Assembly: GCA_964612965.1 (NCBI GenBank)
Contig: CAZTGB010000007.1
Coordinates: forward strand, 1 to 33,400
DNA: 33,400 bases
Source: CAZTGB01 sp964612965
Lineage (GTDB): Bacteria > Patescibacteriota > Microgenomatia > UBA8517
Direction of reading: 5' to 3'
Part shown: positions 20,908 to 28,816 of the stretch, one piece after another
Layout of the letters: every line of letters begins with the position of its first letter
How positions within the stretch are numbered: the stretch's first letter is position 1
Translations under genes and position numbers: made by a program
Notes under the pieces: generated by a model
Seen by the model: only the letters and a program-made list of their open reading frames with translations
Database searches by the model: none
Told to the model about the DNA's origin: nothing

Positions 20908-21999
20908 GTGTCTAAAATTGCTGCCAGACTTAATGAAATATTACTCAAACCTCAGAATGCTTTCTTTATCCTTACAGGAGCTTTAATATTCTTAATTTCC
21001 ATAGCAATTTATTTTCTCCTTGGTAAACAGGCAAAAGATACATTAGTTGAACAAATGCTTCATAGAGAGCAGCTGTCTGCTCGGGCGGGGGGAAAATCAA
21101 TAGAAACTTTCTTTGAGTTTTTTGGCAAATCAATGACAAGCTTAGCCGCCAGAGTTGGGGTTGAAAGAGATAATAAAAATACAAGGAATATTCTTGAAGA
21201 ATATATCAGGGAGTGGAAAGATAGTCCCGTAGGAGGAGTAATTTTGACAGACAAAAATGGAATTGTAATATTTAATGGAAACAAAAATTTTGTACCTGAG
21301 ATCGGAGTTTCACTTTCAGACAGAGAATATTTTCCTTGGGCAAAAACTGCAAAAGCTGGAGAAGTATTTATATCAGATCCTTTAATATCAAAGTTGGGTT
21401 ATTCAAAAGGTAAAAATATTGTTGTAGTTGTAACACCTGTTAAGGCTAATGATGGCTCTTTTGAAGGAATACTTGCATCTTCCGTCATCCTATCTGATCT
21501 TAAAGATCAATATCTCAGTCCACTTAAAATAAGTGATGAAACCCGCATTTATTTAATTGATTATAACGGAGTTGTCATCTCATCATCCATAGAAAAGTTT
21601 ATCGGAGTAAATTATTTAGATTATATTTCAAAAACAAACATTCCAGGGAACACAAAAATAGTTGATATTTTAAGTGAGGCTCTAAAATCAAACGAAGAAG
21701 GTAAAATTAAGATAGCGCTTCCAGATGAGACAAAGGGTGGCACTCTCACAAAATTCTTAATAGCCTACGCCCCCATAAATACCAGTGATAAACACTGGAC
21801 GCTTGGGATCGCTACTCCAGAAAGTGACACATTGACTTTTTTGACACCGTTTTATTTCAGAGATTTAGCCATTGTAGCGCTAGCGTTTCTATCATTTTTA
21901 ATTATCTCTATTCGTATAGCCAAAGTAGTTGGATATAAAGAGGGAGTCGAAGTGGAACATAAAGAACATGGAATTGTCGATATTGACAATAAACTCTAA
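20908..21999 (+). CDS. Membrane-bound dCache sensor without output domain
   Basis: 363 residues from GTG 20908. Two membrane helices (about 18-40 and 330-350) flank an extracellular double-Cache-type domain: VGGVILTDKNGIVIFNGNKN, SLSDREYFPWAKTAKAGEVF, SDPLISKLGYSKGKNIVVVV and TPVKANDGSFEGILASSVIL are the classical first module, with RIYLIDYNGVVISS in the second. Such domains bind small ligands in chemoreceptors and histidine kinases. Here only about 20 charged residues follow the last helix, with no HAMP, kinase, GGDEF or MCP domain. It may signal through a partner, perhaps the membrane proteins encoded next. Confidence 0.85.
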   Translation: MSKIAARLNEILLKPQNAFFILTGALIFLISIAIYFLLGKQAKDTLVEQMLHREQLSARAGGKSIETFFEFFGKSMTSLAARVGVERDNKNTRNILEEYIREWKDSPVGGVILTDKNGIVIFNGNKNFVPEIGVSLSDREYFPWAKTAKAGEVFISDPLISKLGYSKGKNIVVVVTPVKANDGSFEGILASSVILSDLKDQYLSPLKISDETRIYLIDYNGVVISSSIEKFIGVNYLDYISKTNIPGNTKIVDILSEALKSNEEGKIKIALPDETKGGTLTKFLIAYAPINTSDKHWTLGIATPESDTLTFLTPFYFRDLAIVALAFLSFLIISIRIAKVVGYKEGVEVEHKEHGIVDIDNKL

Positions 22000-22025
22000 T
22001 CTGGAGTAGTATCAGGTGGTACCAT

Positions 22026-22457
22026 ATGAAGATTCTTAAAACAGCTTTAATTATTTTAATCTCCCTTCTGGTTGGCGCTGGGTCTACTTATTATGTGGCC
22101 AAGATGTATCCGCAATATCTAGGGCTGGTCAAAACAAGTGCTCAAGTTACTTCAGAAACAGAAGCTTTAATTTCAGATATTTCAAAATTAATCGATTTAC
22201 CAAAAGATGAAAAACCAACTATAGCCACAGTTAGCGACGCAGAAAAAATTAAATCCCAGGTATTTTTTGCCAAAGCTGTCAATGGTGATAAGGTTTTAAT
22301 CTATACCAATGCCAAGAAAGCAATTCTTTATAGACCAAGTGAAAAAAGAATAATTGAGGTTGGAGCGGTTAACATTAATCAACAACCACAACCAAGCGCG
22401 CTCCCAAGCCCAAGTGCAAGCCCGATCACATCTTCTACCCCAATACCTACTCAGTAG
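22026..22457 (+). CDS. Single-pass membrane protein with conserved external domain and Pro/Ser tail
   Basis: 143 residues: an N-terminal signal anchor (ALIILISLLVGAGSTYYVA), then a compact domain with PTIATVSDAEKIKSQVFF, AVNGDKVLIYTNAKKAILY and RPSEKRIIEVG, and a Pro/Ser/Thr-rich tail. I recall this domain as widespread in CPR genomes, without assigned function. A GGTGG Shine-Dalgarno sequence precedes the ATG. It lies 26 nt after the dCache gene and 14 nt before the 7TM gene. Confidence 0.7.
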   Translation: MKILKTALIILISLLVGAGSTYYVAKMYPQYLGLVKTSAQVTSETEALISDISKLIDLPKDEKPTIATVSDAEKIKSQVFFAKAVNGDKVLIYTNAKKAILYRPSEKRIIEVGAVNINQQPQPSALPSPSASPITSSTPIPTQ

Positions 22458-22471
22458 GGTATAATATACAC

Positions 22472-23143
22472 ATGAATATTTTCTCTTTTAGCCCACTTCG
22501 CAGTGCTATAGTCGCGGCAATTTCCTCTGGTGTTCCTGAGTCTACAATCGTGCTTCTCTTACTTTTACCATTTATTGCCTTTGTAATTGCTTTTTCTCGC
22601 AATGTAGTTGGAATTCGTGGGTTTGGAATATTCCTTCCAGCCGCCCTAGCTGTTACTTTTGTGGCAACAGGTCCAGTTGTGGGGATTGGTCTTTTCATGG
22701 TTATAGTTATCGTGTCAACGCTCGTCAGAATGGCTTTAAGAAAGCTAAAAATAAAGCTTCAATATTTACCCCGTATGGCATTTATTCTCTGGGCCGTAGT
22801 TCTTGGTGTCTTAGGAGTTCTTTTCCTGGCTCCGTATGTTCAATTTGATAGTCTAACCAATGTTTCTATTTTTGCAGTTTTAATATTGGTTCTTTTAGCA
22901 GAAGATTTTATTCGCGTCCAGTTGGGTAAAAGCATTAAAACGGCTATAAGTTTAACTCTGGAAACTTTAATTCTTGCCGTCATTTCCTATTTTTTCTTGA
23001 CATTCAAACCACTTCAAGACTTCATTTTCGGGAGTCCCGAAATATCGCTGTTAATAATAGCGATAGCCGACCTTTCACTTGCCAAGTATTCCGGACTTCG
23101 CTTGATGGAAATTTATAGGTTTAGGAAACTGATGAAACAATGA
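22472..23143 (+). CDS. 7TM membrane protein of the UUP1/transglutaminase-associated type
   Basis: 223 residues with about seven hydrophobic helices. The start VGIRGFGIFLPAALAVTFVA and the later LSLAKYSGLRLMEIYRFRKL match my memory of the C-terminal 7TM part of UUP1-family proteins, which in proteobacteria sit beside an alpha-L-glutamate-ligase-like ATP-grasp protein and a retropepsin-like peptidase. The usual N-terminal inactive-transglutaminase part is missing here. The stop overlaps the ATG of the ATP-grasp/peptidase gene (ATGA), showing coupling. TATAAT (22460-22465), 6 nt before the ATG, may give an internal leaderless transcript. Confidence 0.75.
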   Translation: MNIFSFSPLRSAIVAAISSGVPESTIVLLLLLPFIAFVIAFSRNVVGIRGFGIFLPAALAVTFVATGPVVGIGLFMVIVIVSTLVRMALRKLKIKLQYLPRMAFILWAVVLGVLGVLFLAPYVQFDSLTNVSIFAVLILVLLAEDFIRVQLGKSIKTAISLTLETLILAVISYFFLTFKPLQDFIFGSPEISLLIIAIADLSLAKYSGLRLMEIYRFRKLMKQ

Positions 23144-24456
23144 AGCTATCCTCAATTCTTGGTCTAAATGCGCGAACTCAATTATTTGCGTATAAATATA
23201 ACTCTCACCGTGGTAAAAAAATAGCTGACTCTAAAATCCAGACGGCGAAAGTTTTAAAGTCAGCTGAAGTACCTCATCCTGAAATGTACAAAAAATTTAG
23301 GAGGGAAAGTGATATATGGAATTTTGATTGGTTAACTCTTCCCGAGAAATTTGCCTTAAAACCAAGCCGTGGACTAGGAGGAGAAGGGATAATTGTTGTT
23401 AGAAAAAGATCAGAAGATAACAAAAGTTGGATAACCACACAAAGAAAAAAAATTACTCCGGATGACCTAAAACTTCATACAACAGATATATTAGAAGGCG
23501 CTTTTTCTATAGGTAATATTCCCGACGTGGCCTTTGTTCAGGAGTATGTAGGCCGTCACAAAGTGTTTAGGAAATGGGCATATCGTGGAACCCCAGATAT
23601 TAGAATTATCGTATTCAATAAAGTTCCGGTTATGGCCATGCTGCGTCTTCCCACGAAAGAATCTGGTGGACGTGCCAACTTACATCAAGGAGCAATTGGG
23701 GTAGGGGTGGATATAGCAACCGGAATCACAACAAAAGCAATTTGGCATGGTAATCAAATACTCTACAAACCCGGAACGGAAAAGAAGTTAAGAGGAATTA
23801 AAATACCCAACTGGACCAACATATTAGAAACGGCAGTCAAGGCACAAGCGGCCTCAGGGCTTGGATATTTAGGTGTCGATGTGGTCCTTCATCCTGAAAA
23901 AGGCCCAATGGTACTTGAATTAAACGCCCAACCAGGGCTTCAAATTCAGTTGGCTAATATGATTCCACTAAGAAAAAGACTTGAGCGAATTGAAGATCTT
24001 GATGTAAGGGATAGTGAACATGGCGTTAAAATTGCAAAGGCCCTTTTTGCAGGACGCTTTGCAGACCGGGTAAAAGCCGAAGAGGGGACAAAAACAATCA
24101 AAGCGGTTGAGGAGATAGAAGTCCTAAAGGCAGATGGAACCCGTGAAAAAGTTCTAGCAAAGATTGATACTGGAGCGTGGAGTAGCGCAGTTGATGAAGA
24201 CTACGCTCGTCAAATTGGAATATATTCAAAGAGTGCAGTACTCTGGAAAAGGAAGAAATTAAGTGCCTTAGGAGAAGAAGATAGACCAGTTATCCCAATG
24301 ACATTTTGGCTAGCAGGAAGAAAAATAAAAACAAAAGTTACCGTTTCAGATAGACGCGAGCTTAGATATCAAGTATTAATAGGCAGAATTGATTTAGCAG
24401 GTTTTCTTATAAGCCCCGAGATAGATAATGATAAATTACAATCGGCAAAATGGTAA
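23140..24456 (+). CDS. Alpha-L-glutamate-ligase-like ATP-grasp fused to a retropepsin-like peptidase
   Basis: 438 residues, two domains. Residues 1-305 are an ATP-grasp ligase of the RimK-related glutamate ligase type: FALKPSRGLGGEGIIVVRK (nucleotide Lys and Gly-rich loop), DIRIIVFNKVPVMAMLRLP, NLHQGAIGVGVDI, and MVLELNAQPGLQIQLAN (Mg-binding Glu and Asn). Residues about 320-438 are a retropepsin-like 'RimB/Zn_protease' domain: KIDTGAWSSAVD with the catalytic Asp, and YQVLIGRIDLAGFLISPE. In other bacteria these are normally two adjacent genes. Together they suggest addition and removal of amino-acid tags on one target. Overlaps the genes on both sides (4 and 7 nt). Confidence 0.87.
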   Translation: MKLSSILGLNARTQLFAYKYNSHRGKKIADSKIQTAKVLKSAEVPHPEMYKKFRRESDIWNFDWLTLPEKFALKPSRGLGGEGIIVVRKRSEDNKSWITTQRKKITPDDLKLHTTDILEGAFSIGNIPDVAFVQEYVGRHKVFRKWAYRGTPDIRIIVFNKVPVMAMLRLPTKESGGRANLHQGAIGVGVDIATGITTKAIWHGNQILYKPGTEKKLRGIKIPNWTNILETAVKAQAASGLGYLGVDVVLHPEKGPMVLELNAQPGLQIQLANMIPLRKRLERIEDLDVRDSEHGVKIAKALFAGRFADRVKAEEGTKTIKAVEEIEVLKADGTREKVLAKIDTGAWSSAVDEDYARQIGIYSKSAVLWKRKKLSALGEEDRPVIPMTFWLAGRKIKTKVTVSDRRELRYQVLIGRIDLAGFLISPEIDNDKLQSAKW

Positions 24457-25397
24457 ATATATTAAAAAGGTTATTAAAAGTATTTTCGAAGGATAATAAA
24501 ATCTTAATTATTGTTGGAGGAAACGTTAGTAAAATTGAATCTTTTAGAGAGCCCATAAAAAAGCTGGGATTAGATGTGGCCCTGGCAACATTTTCAAATA
24601 TTAAATATAGTACTGGGAAAGTTGGAGAACCGTTTTCTTTAATGGTTGGAGAAAACAAAGTATCAGATTTTGACGTAATTTATATAAGGATGATAGGTAA
24701 AAGAGTTGAAGATGCAGCTCTTTTAATAGATTATGCCATTCAAAATCATATAAAAACTGTAGATGAAACATATCAAAAAGCCCATATTTACCCACTAAGT
24801 TTGGCGAAGTCAATTGAGATGAAAAAGCTGGTTGACGCGGGGCTTAACTTACCCAAAACTATATACGGAAGTTTAAAAACAATTTTAGAAACAGGGGAGG
24901 AATCATTAAAATTTCCATTTGTTATCAAAAGCACGACAGGAAGACGAGCTAGAGAGGTTTGGTTTGTTGAAAATAAAATTCAACTAAACGAAATTATAGA
25001 AAACTTGAAGTCAAATGAAAAAATTGGAATTAAATATTTCGCCCAGGAATTTATTAAAGCTTCTCAAAGAGTCAGAGTTCTTGTTGTTGGAGGCAAAGCC
25101 TTAGGGGCGATAACAAGACCAACAAAATGGAGAAAAAGATTTGTAGAAAAAGTTAACGGTGAATTTCCAGAAGGGATTAAAGAATCGCTTAATCCAATTC
25201 CTGATGAATATTCAGAATTAGCCATTAAAGCAGCAAAAGCCACAGATCTTGATATTTGTGGAATAGATCTTTTAATCGAAGACAGTGGTGATAAAGTTTA
25301 TGTAATTGAAGCAAATGCAGCCCCCGCTTGGGAACTAATTAAAAAGGATACTAACATATTAGTTGAAGANNNNNNNNNNNNNNNNNNNNNNNNCTAA
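24450..25397 (+). CDS. RimK-like ATP-grasp ligase (second), interrupted by an N gap
   Basis: About 315 residues. The N-terminal preATP-grasp half (KILIIVGGNVSKIESF, FDVIYIRMIGKR) is followed by the ATP-grasp core: FPFVIKSTTGRRAREVWFVE, QEFIKASQRVRVLVVGGKAL, ICGIDLLIED and VYVIEANAAPAWE with the metal-binding Glu and Asn. It overlaps the preceding gene by 7 nt. Bases 25370-25393 are undetermined; if 24 is the true gap size, the frame ends at TAA 25395-25397. The core is complete; only the tail is unknown. The substrate is not predictable. Confidence 0.8.
   Translation: MVNILKRLLKVFSKDNKILIIVGGNVSKIESFREPIKKLGLDVALATFSNIKYSTGKVGEPFSLMVGENKVSDFDVIYIRMIGKRVEDAALLIDYAIQNHIKTVDETYQKAHIYPLSLAKSIEMKKLVDAGLNLPKTIYGSLKTILETGEESLKFPFVIKSTTGRRAREVWFVENKIQLNEIIENLKSNEKIGIKYFAQEFIKASQRVRVLVVGGKALGAITRPTKWRKRFVEKVNGEFPEGIKESLNPIPDEYSELAIKAAKATDLDICGIDLLIEDSGDKVYVIEANAAPAWELIKKDTNILVEXXXXXXXXX
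25370..25393. other. Assembly gap (24 Ns)
   Basis: Undetermined bases near the 3' end of the second ATP-grasp gene. The true length is unknown, so the C-terminus of that protein, and any small gene hidden here, cannot be read. Confidence 0.95.
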
Positions 25398-25416
25398 GAT
25401 TTCTTAATAAATAAAA

Positions 25417-26031
25417 ATGGACATATCTCAAAAAATTAAAGTTGAGTACCAGAATAAATTTAAAAAATACGGTGTTGATCCGAGATCTTTATATTGGAAG
25501 AAAAAAGGAGCAGCTCATCAAAGATTTAGACAAATCTGGTCAGAGATAGACTTTACAAACAAAAGCGTATCAGATATTGGTTGCGGATTTGGGGAAATGG
25601 GAAAGTTTCTTACAAAAAAGTATGAGGGGGTAAACTATACCGGCTACGACCTGGTCCCTGAGTTTATTGAGGAAGCAAAAAAACAATTACCAAGTTCACA
25701 TTTTGAAGTTAAGGATTTATTTAAAGAGGAAATTAATGAAAAGTTTGATGTTGTGATTGCCTCCGGAGTACTCAACTCAAATGTTGAAAATAATATGGAG
25801 TATAGGAAGGAAGCAATTAAAAAAATGTTTAATTATGCAAATGATGTCTTTGTATTTAACATGCTAGGTAATCACCCTCAACCAGAAAACAATGATAATA
25901 CAAGCAATATTTGGTATGCAGATTCAATGGAGATTTTGAAATACTGTTTAAGCTTAACCAGGAGAGTTATCTTAAGACATCATTACAACCCAAAAGACTT
26001 TACAATTTTTATGTATAGGGTTAAAAAATGA
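25417..26031 (+). CDS. Class I SAM-dependent methyltransferase
   Basis: 204 residues. VSDIGCGFGEMGKFL (about 50-64) is motif I of the Rossmann methyltransferase fold, GYDLVPEFIEEAKKQ the acidic motif binding the ribose, and FDVVIASGVLNSNVEN motif IV. It lies between two ATP-grasp genes and its stop overlaps the next start (ATGA), so it belongs to the same pathway. A role in methylating the ligase product, for example a carboxyl or amine, is inference from context. Confidence 0.87.
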   Translation: MDISQKIKVEYQNKFKKYGVDPRSLYWKKKGAAHQRFRQIWSEIDFTNKSVSDIGCGFGEMGKFLTKKYEGVNYTGYDLVPEFIEEAKKQLPSSHFEVKDLFKEEINEKFDVVIASGVLNSNVENNMEYRKEAIKKMFNYANDVFVFNMLGNHPQPENNDNTSNIWYADSMEILKYCLSLTRRVILRHHYNPKDFTIFMYRVKK

Positions 26032-26939
26032 AAAAGATTCTTATACTCGCCTCAAAAAGAAGTGGAAATAAAGAGAAGTTTATTGATTATCTCAAAGAAT
26101 ATTTCGATAAAAAAGCTGAAGTAGTTTTAGGTATTTTTTCTGATTTAATATTTGAGATAGAGGGGGGAAAAGTTTTGATTGAAATTGGAGGACGCAGTAT
26201 CGATGACTTTGATTTAATTTATTTCAGGAATACTTCAGGATTCCAATCAATGGCAGCGGCTCTTTCAATTTATCTTGAAACAACAATAATAAAATTCTTT
26301 GACAAGTCCTTCATAAGTGGGAGTTTTACAGGGGACAAATTTACATCTCTCATGAGACTTGCCGTAAATGGTCTGCCAATTGTCCCCAGTTTTCTTTGCT
26401 GGAAAGGGGCTATAGACAAAACCAAAAAAAGAATTAGTAAGAAATTTGGATTCCCAATTGTTGCCAAAGAAGTCACAACCCAAAGAATGCAGAGTGTGTT
26501 TCTGCTTAAAAGTTTAAAGGATTTTGACAAATTGCCCGACAAAACAGGCAAAGGGAATGATGCAAGATATTTATTTCAAAAGTTTGTTCATTTTGACAAA
26601 GAATTTAGGATTTTAATTCTTGGAGATGAACTGGGAATTATTCATACAAAAACCTTAAGAGACAATACAGGATTCCAAGTTGGTTACTCCAGCCTTAATG
26701 ATCAACCTGAGTTTTTAAATCCAAAAGATGTCTCATCAACAATAAAAGAAATCGCTATTAAAAGTGCTAAAGCACTTCATATTCAGGTAGCCGGAGTTGA
26801 TGTTTGCCGAGAAAAAGAAACTGGTAAGTCATACGTCTTTGAAGTTAATAGGGGACCGGGGCTTGAATACGACACTACAATTTCTCCGGAACTCTCCAAA
26901 ATTGCTGAGTTTTTTGCCTCAGAAATGGCTATAAAATAA
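26028..26939 (+). CDS. RimK-like ATP-grasp ligase (third)
   Basis: 303 residues. preATP-grasp half with FDLIYFRNTSGFQSMAAALS; core with FGFPIVAKEVTTQRMQSVFL, LFQKFVHFDKEFRILILGDE, IQVAGVDVCREK and YVFEVNRGPGLEYDT (Glu and Asn metal ligands). Its plan resembles the second ATP-grasp more than the first, pointing to a duplication. It is the last gene of the operon. A hairpin (TGTTTTGA / TCAAAACA, 26961-26985) follows the stop, without a T tract. Confidence 0.85.
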   Translation: MKKILILASKRSGNKEKFIDYLKEYFDKKAEVVLGIFSDLIFEIEGGKVLIEIGGRSIDDFDLIYFRNTSGFQSMAAALSIYLETTIIKFFDKSFISGSFTGDKFTSLMRLAVNGLPIVPSFLCWKGAIDKTKKRISKKFGFPIVAKEVTTQRMQSVFLLKSLKDFDKLPDKTGKGNDARYLFQKFVHFDKEFRILILGDELGIIHTKTLRDNTGFQVGYSSLNDQPEFLNPKDVSSTIKEIAIKSAKALHIQVAGVDVCREKETGKSYVFEVNRGPGLEYDTTISPELSKIAEFFASEMAIK

Positions 26940-26940
26940 T

Positions 26941-26966
26941 CAACAAAAAATCCAGTTCACTGTTTT
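26941..26966. repeat. Left direct repeat flanking the Phd/VapC module
   Basis: Matches 27677-27702 at 22 of 26 positions (C-x-AC-A6-TCCA-xx-TCACT-x-TTTT). The two copies bracket the toxin-antitoxin cassette, and the right copy forms part of a terminator. Confidence 0.6.
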
Positions 26967-26989
26967 GAATAATAATCTCAAAACAAATA

Positions 26990-27017
26990 TTGACATTTAG
27001 TACATTTTAACTATAAT
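26990..27017 (+). promoter_or_regulatory. Consensus promoter of phd-vapC
   Basis: TTGACA (26990-26995), 16-nt spacer, TATAAT (27012-27017); both hexamers are perfect. Seven nt separate the -10 from ATG 27025, so transcription should start at the start codon. The hairpin at 26961-26985 just upstream could be an operator. Confidence 0.8.
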
Positions 27018-27024
27018 AACTATT

Positions 27025-27276
27025 ATGGACACAAGGAGAATCTCATCAACCGAGCTTAAAACCAACACCGCCGATATTCTAAATATGGTTGCTTTCGGAA
27101 ATATGGAAGCCATAGTCGAAAGACACGGTGAGGAGCTGGTAAAGATTGTCCCCATTAACAAATCAAGGCCCAAAAAGGATTATAAAGTATTGATGAATAA
27201 ACACTTTGGATCCGCTCCTAACTTTCCTGAAGTTCATAAATATCGAAAAAGTTCTACACGTAAATTAGATTGGTAA
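27025..27276 (+). CDS. Phd/YefM-family antitoxin
   Basis: 83 residues. RISSTELKTNTADILNMVAF and GNMEAIVERHGEELVKIVPI are the N-terminal DNA-binding fold of Phd/YefM antitoxins; the C-terminal tail (about 55-83), rich in basic and aromatic residues, is the usual disordered toxin-binding segment. These proteins autorepress and neutralise the adjacent toxin. The stop lies one nt before the VapC start. The promoter is perfect and apparently leaderless. Confidence 0.87.
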   Translation: MDTRRISSTELKTNTADILNMVAFGNMEAIVERHGEELVKIVPINKSRPKKDYKVLMNKHFGSAPNFPEVHKYRKSSTRKLDW

Positions 27277-27277
27277 A

Positions 27278-27676
27278 ATGAATAGATTTTTACTAGACAC
27301 AAATGTAATAGTTGATTTGCTTCGTGGAAAATCAACTATTGATATTTCCATTTTAGAAAAGGGAGCAGCCATAAGTATAATTACTCTTTCAGAATTATAT
27401 TACGGCGCAAATAAAAGTAACAATGTTAAAAAACATCTAATCCAAATTGAAAATATTATCAACGACCTGGATCTAAGTCTGATTGATTTTGACAAGGAAG
27501 CCAGTAATGTTTATGGTAAAATTAAATCCGATCTAGAGAAAAAGGGTAATAGACTAGAAGATATAGACTTATTTATTGCCTCAACAGCTATTTCGGAAGG
27601 ACTTACTTTAGTAACAAGCAACCTAAAACACTTCAAAAGGATTAAAGAGTGTGTTTTAATTCCACCTACAAAATAG
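27278..27676 (+). CDS. vapC: PIN-domain toxin (VapC-like)
   Basis: 132 residues, the usual VapC length. FLLDTNVIVDLLRG carries the first catalytic Asp (D7); TLSELYYGA the Glu (E39); LEDIDLFIASTA the Asp pair (D95/D97); LVTSNLKHFKRI the last strand, with Asn115 at the position often held by Asp. PIN toxins are Mg-dependent endoribonucleases acting on tRNA, rRNA or mRNA. One nt after its antitoxin; a strong bidirectional terminator follows. Confidence 0.9.
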   Translation: MNRFLLDTNVIVDLLRGKSTIDISILEKGAAISIITLSELYYGANKSNNVKKHLIQIENIINDLDLSLIDFDKEASNVYGKIKSDLEKKGNRLEDIDLFIASTAISEGLTLVTSNLKHFKRIKECVLIPPTK

Positions 27677-27702
27677 CCACAAAAAATCCACCTCACTATT
27701 TT
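27677..27702. repeat. Right direct repeat flanking the Phd/VapC module
   Basis: Partner of 26941-26966 (22 of 26 identical). Here the A6-TCCACC part forms the left arm of a terminator stem. Confidence 0.6.
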
Positions 27703-27724
27703 AATTAGAATTGGTGGATTTTTT
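27681..27724. terminator. Bidirectional rho-independent terminator
   Basis: AAAAAATCCACC (27681-27692) pairs perfectly with GGTGGATTTTTT (27713-27724) across a 20-nt loop. With A and T tracts on both sides it can end vapC on the plus strand and rplL on the minus strand. Confidence 0.88.
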
Positions 27725-27726
27725 AA

Positions 27727-28107
27727 TTACTTAACCTCAACAGTTGCCCCTGCAGCTTTAAGTTTTTCTTCTGCACTCTTTGCATCTTCCACTTTTGCAT
27801 CTTTCAATACTTCAGCGGGAAGTGTTTCAGTAAGTCCCTTAGCATCCATTAGAGTTAAATTTTGGTTAATCTCTCGTAGTGCTTTGATTACCCCTATTTT
27901 ATTTGCTCCCGTATTGGTTAGAGTGACGGTTTTAAGTCCACCCTCATCAGCTACTGGCGCTGCTTCTCCTGCTGCTACTGGCGCTGCGGATGCAACTGGC
28001 ATAGCACTTACTCCAAGCTTTTCTTGTAAAGCTGTAACTAATTCTGATAATTCAAGAACTGACAATTTTGAAACTTCTGAGACGATTTCTTCTACTTTCT
28101 TTGCCAT
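27727..28107 (-). CDS. rplL: Ribosomal protein bL12 (L7/L12)
   Basis: 126 residues. The N-terminal dimerisation domain (SVLELSELVTALQEKLGV), an Ala/Pro/Val-rich hinge and the C-terminal factor-binding domain (NKIGVIKALREINQNLTLMD, AKGLTETLPAEVLKD) are all in place. The stalk protein recruits translation GTPases. Its start overlaps the rplJ stop by one base (TAATG), the usual coupling of L10 and L12. It ends at the bidirectional terminator. Confidence 0.97.
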   Translation of the reverse strand: MAKKVEEIVSEVSKLSVLELSELVTALQEKLGVSAMPVASAAPVAAGEAAPVADEGGLKTVTLTNTGANKIGVIKALREINQNLTLMDAKGLTETLPAEVLKDAKVEDAKSAEEKLKAAGATVEVK

Positions 28108-28652
28108 TAATTACTCACCTCCTTTGATTTTTGATCAATTACATACACTAATTTTTGAAGTGGGTTTTGTAGGGTGCCAACTAGACCATACATAGGTGAG
28201 ATAAGACTTCCCAAAAGCTGACCTAAAAGTGCGTCACGTCCAGGAAGACTAGAAAGTTTAGTTAAAGAAGCCTCATCGTAAAAACCACCATCAACTATAC
28301 CTACCTTAAATTTAGGCGTTGCTTCGCCAGCTGTGCTGACAAATTCTTTTGAAAATTTACCAAGGACCTGAATTGGAGCAACAGGGTCGCTGTCCGCAAG
28401 TACCAAGGCGGTTTGCCCCGAAAGAACGGTGTCAGTTAGAGTATCTTTATTTATACCTGCTTTTTCTCCTGCAAGTTTAAGAAGTGTGTTTTTAACAACA
28501 ATCATTCGTCCACCAACCTCTTTAAGGCGAGATTTAAGTTCCTGTTGAGATTTAACAGAAAGTCCAGAATAGTTGACCAAAACAACGGACTTTGCTCCTT
28601 GAAGATCTTGGGATAACCCATCTATAAATGTTACTTTTTCTGCTTTTTTCAT
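28107..28652 (-). CDS. rplJ: Ribosomal protein uL10
   Basis: 181 residues from ATG 28652. Seen: KAEKVTFIDGLSQDLQGAKS, VVLVNYSGLSVKSQQELKSR, LKEVGGRMIVVKNTLLKLAG, and a C-terminal L12-binding helix (LQNPLQKLVYVIDQKSKE). The open frame runs 40 codons further upstream, but that part overlaps the promoter at 28711-28739; the GAGG Shine-Dalgarno sequence and L10 homology place the start at 28652. L10 anchors L12 dimers on 23S rRNA and in other bacteria represses its own mRNA through the leader; a leader of about 50 nt is present here. Confidence 0.96.
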   Translation of the reverse strand: MKKAEKVTFIDGLSQDLQGAKSVVLVNYSGLSVKSQQELKSRLKEVGGRMIVVKNTLLKLAGEKAGINKDTLTDTVLSGQTALVLADSDPVAPIQVLGKFSKEFVSTAGEATPKFKVGIVDGGFYDEASLTKLSSLPGRDALLGQLLGSLISPMYGLVGTLQNPLQKLVYVIDQKSKEVSN

Positions 28653-28710
28653 GATTCCTCGTTGTGATTTATATCGATTTACGACCACACAATTTCTTTG
28701 GACAAGAAAG

Positions 28711-28739
28711 ATTATACAAAAAGAGTTCCCATAAATCAA
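28711..28739 (-). promoter_or_regulatory. rplJL promoter
   Basis: Minus strand TTGATT (28739-28734), 17-nt spacer, TATAAT (28716-28711). The leader runs about 50 nt to ATG 28652. This separate promoter lets rplJL be expressed despite the insertion of other genes after rplA. Confidence 0.8.
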
Positions 28740-28816
28740 CTCCCAAGTTTGGCACTTATCCCTACAGCACATGTAAATTAAGAATTAGATATATCTACCA
28801 GAGAATAGTTGCATGG

